DNA from: Atrina japonica
Taxonomy: Eukaryota; Mollusca; Bivalvia; Pterioida; Pinnidae
NCBI GenBank assembly: GCA_030159075.1
Contig: BROG01000558.1
Span: 248,001 to 312,000, forward strand
Direction: 5' to 3'
Length of the DNA: 64,000 bases
The first letter of the stretch is position 1. Every line of letters starts with the position of its first letter. This document shows, piece by piece, positions 62,340 to 64,000 of the stretch. The notes beneath the pieces were generated by a model, which made no database searches, was not told the DNA's origin, and saw nothing but the letters and a program-made list of their open reading frames with translations. The translations under genes were made by a program, and so were the position numbers.

Positions 62340-62770
62340 ATGAAACACATGTCCACTGCCTTTGGTGACAAAAACACATGTCCTCTGCCTTTGATGGCAG
62401 AAATACATGTCCACTGTCTATATAACAGGGAAACACATGCCTCTTTATAACAGAAACACATGTCCACTGCCTTTGTAACAGGGGAAATCATGTCCTCTGC
62501 CTTTGGTGACAGAAACACATGTCCACTGCCTTTAAGGTGAAACCCTGTCCACTGCCTTTGGTGACAGAAACACATGCCCACTGCCTTTGGTTACAAAACC
62601 ACATGTCTACTGCCTTTGGTGACAGAAATACATGTCCATGGTCTGCCTTTGTTACAGAGAACCACATGTCCACTGCTTTTGGTTATTGTGAACCACATGT
62701 TCACTGCCTTTGGTGACAGAAACACATGTCCACTTCTTTTGATTATTGAGAAGCACACGTCCACTATCTA
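62340..62770. repeat. ~29-bp minisatellite
   Basis: Unit AAACACATGTCCACTGCCTT plus TGGTGACAG, about 14 copies, degenerate at the right. Confidence 0.92.
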
Positions 62771-63221
62771 CATCGTAACAAAATCTGTTTCTGTTATGGT
62801 TGGTGACAGGACCGCTATCTATGTTGCAACAAAATATGTTTATCTATATTGTAACAAAATATGTCTGTTATCCTCAGTGACATCATGGACATGTGGAAAC
62901 CTTTCTACTATCTATGGTGATAAACACATGCTCTTTCATCAATAACAAATCTGCAACTAACAAATAACAATTGCCTTTGTATTTTATTGTGAGTCTCAGT
63001 CAAGAAAGCCAATAAACTACGTCTTTGCTGGTATTGGTGGTGGCCTTGGCAGCTAGTCAGTGTAAATATCATGTTTGGTATGTGGGGCCACTCAGGGTTA
63101 TTGTAATTGCTACTTTTTGTCAAGTAATTATCTAAATTCCATATATAATTGGAGAATCAAACTCCCATTTTTAGTTTCACTGATGCAGCATCTAAAACCA
63201 GAAAGAAATCATCATGTGGTT

Positions 63222-64000
63222 CATAAGAGTTTGCTGACAATTTACAACTTATCAGTGAAAACTAAGTTGTTGACAATTTACAACTTATCAGTAAAAACTA
63301 AGTTGTTGACAATTTACAACTTATCAGTAAAAACTAAGTTGTTGACAATTTACAACTTATCTGTAAATACTAAGTTGTTGACAATTTACAACTTATCAGT
63401 GAAAACTAAGTTGTTGACAATTTACAACTTATCAGTGAAAACTAAGTTGTTGACAATTTACAACTTATCAGTAAAAACTAAGTTGTTGACAATTTACAAC
63501 TTATCAGTAAATACTAAGTTGTTGACAATTTACAACTTATCAGTAAAAACTAAGTTGTTGACAATTTACAATTTACAATTTATCAGTAAATACTATCAGT
63601 AAAAACTAAGTTGTTGACAATTTACAACTTATCAGTAAAAACTAAGTAAAAAACTAAGTTGTTGACAATTTACAACTTATCAGTGACAAAAAACTAAGTT
63701 GTTGACAATTTACAACTTATCAGTGAAAACTAAGTTGTTGACAATTTATAACTTATCAGTGAAAACTAAGTTGTTGACAATTTATAACTTATCAGTAAAA
63801 ACTAAGTTGTTGACAATTTATAACTTATCAGTAAAAACTAAGTTGTTGACAATTTACAATTTATCAGTAAAAACTAAGTTGCTCAGTAAATACTAAGTTG
63901 CTGGCAATTTACAACTTATCAGTAAAAACTAAGTTGTTGACAATTTACAACTTATCAGTAAATACTAAGTTGTTGACAATTTACAATTTATCAGTAAAAA
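63222..64000. repeat. 36-bp minisatellite, runs off the right edge
   Basis: Unit GTTGTTGACAATTTACAACT plus TATCAGTAAAAACTAA, more than 20 copies with partial units near 63560-63660 and 63870. Open plus-strand frames come from the 12-codon periodicity. Confidence 0.97.

Larger units (their letters stand above)
60570..64000 (+). other. ATP10: ATP10 downstream intron, partial, with repeats
   Basis: No exon for M7-M10 is found here, so the next coding exon is more than 3.4 kb away. The region holds a tRNA-like SINE (about 61420-61770), a 29-bp array (62340-62770) and a 36-bp array (63222 to the edge). Between these I see only AT-rich unassigned sequence. Confidence 0.7.

Noticed and set aside
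63075..63896. Open frames with a repeated LLTIYNLSVKTK unit
   Set aside because: Artefact of the 36-bp minisatellite.

Overview
The window is eukaryotic nuclear DNA. It is AT-rich, has long GT-AG introns full of tandem repeats and tRNA-derived SINEs, and carries two intron-containing animal genes. The abundance of ACATGTACATG-type motifs, the SINE tails ending in repeated AAACAACAA/CAAACAAAC, and the many short non-autonomous inverted-repeat elements suggest a mollusc, most likely a bivalve. That placement is an inference from general character, not a database match.

Layout. Positions 1-10423 hold COMMD8 on the minus strand: coding exons at 10358-10423, 5647-5802, 4631-4783 and 1-104, the last cut by the window edge. 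Positions 10424-11255 are a shared, head-to-head promoter region. From 11256 to the right edge runs a class-V P4-ATPase (ATP10 family phospholipid flippase) on the plus strand. I could place 18 constitutive coding exons plus one duplicated exon, all with GT-AG borders and matching phases. They give a continuous 1102-codon reading frame that ends after transmembrane helix 6. The exons for M7-M10 and the stop codon lie beyond the window.

The main result is at 60100-60300 and 60369-60569. Two adjacent exons have identical length (201 bp, 67 codons), both are phase 0-0, and their proteins are 42/67 identical. Each encodes the end of M5, the M5-M6 loop, M6 and the start of the next cytoplasmic loop. 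They are separated by only 68 bp. This is the structure of a mutually exclusive exon pair, and it would give the flippase two interchangeable versions of part of its membrane domain.

The COMMD8(-)/ATP10(+) head-to-head order matches, from memory, the human 4p12 arrangement of COMMD8 and ATP10D, so it may be very old microsynteny. The start codons are 832 bp apart and probably share a bidirectional promoter. COMMD8 belongs to the Commander endosomal recycling complex and ATP10 flips lipids at the plasma membrane and endosomes, so a shared membrane-traffic theme is possible but not shown by the sequence.

The introns are dominated by minisatellites (20-99 bp units), (CT)n and (AT)n runs, at least three copies of one SINE family, members of another, and several families of short TIR elements, including nested insertions. 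Two arrays, upstream of exons 7 and 16, repeat sequence that matches the adjacent exon border.
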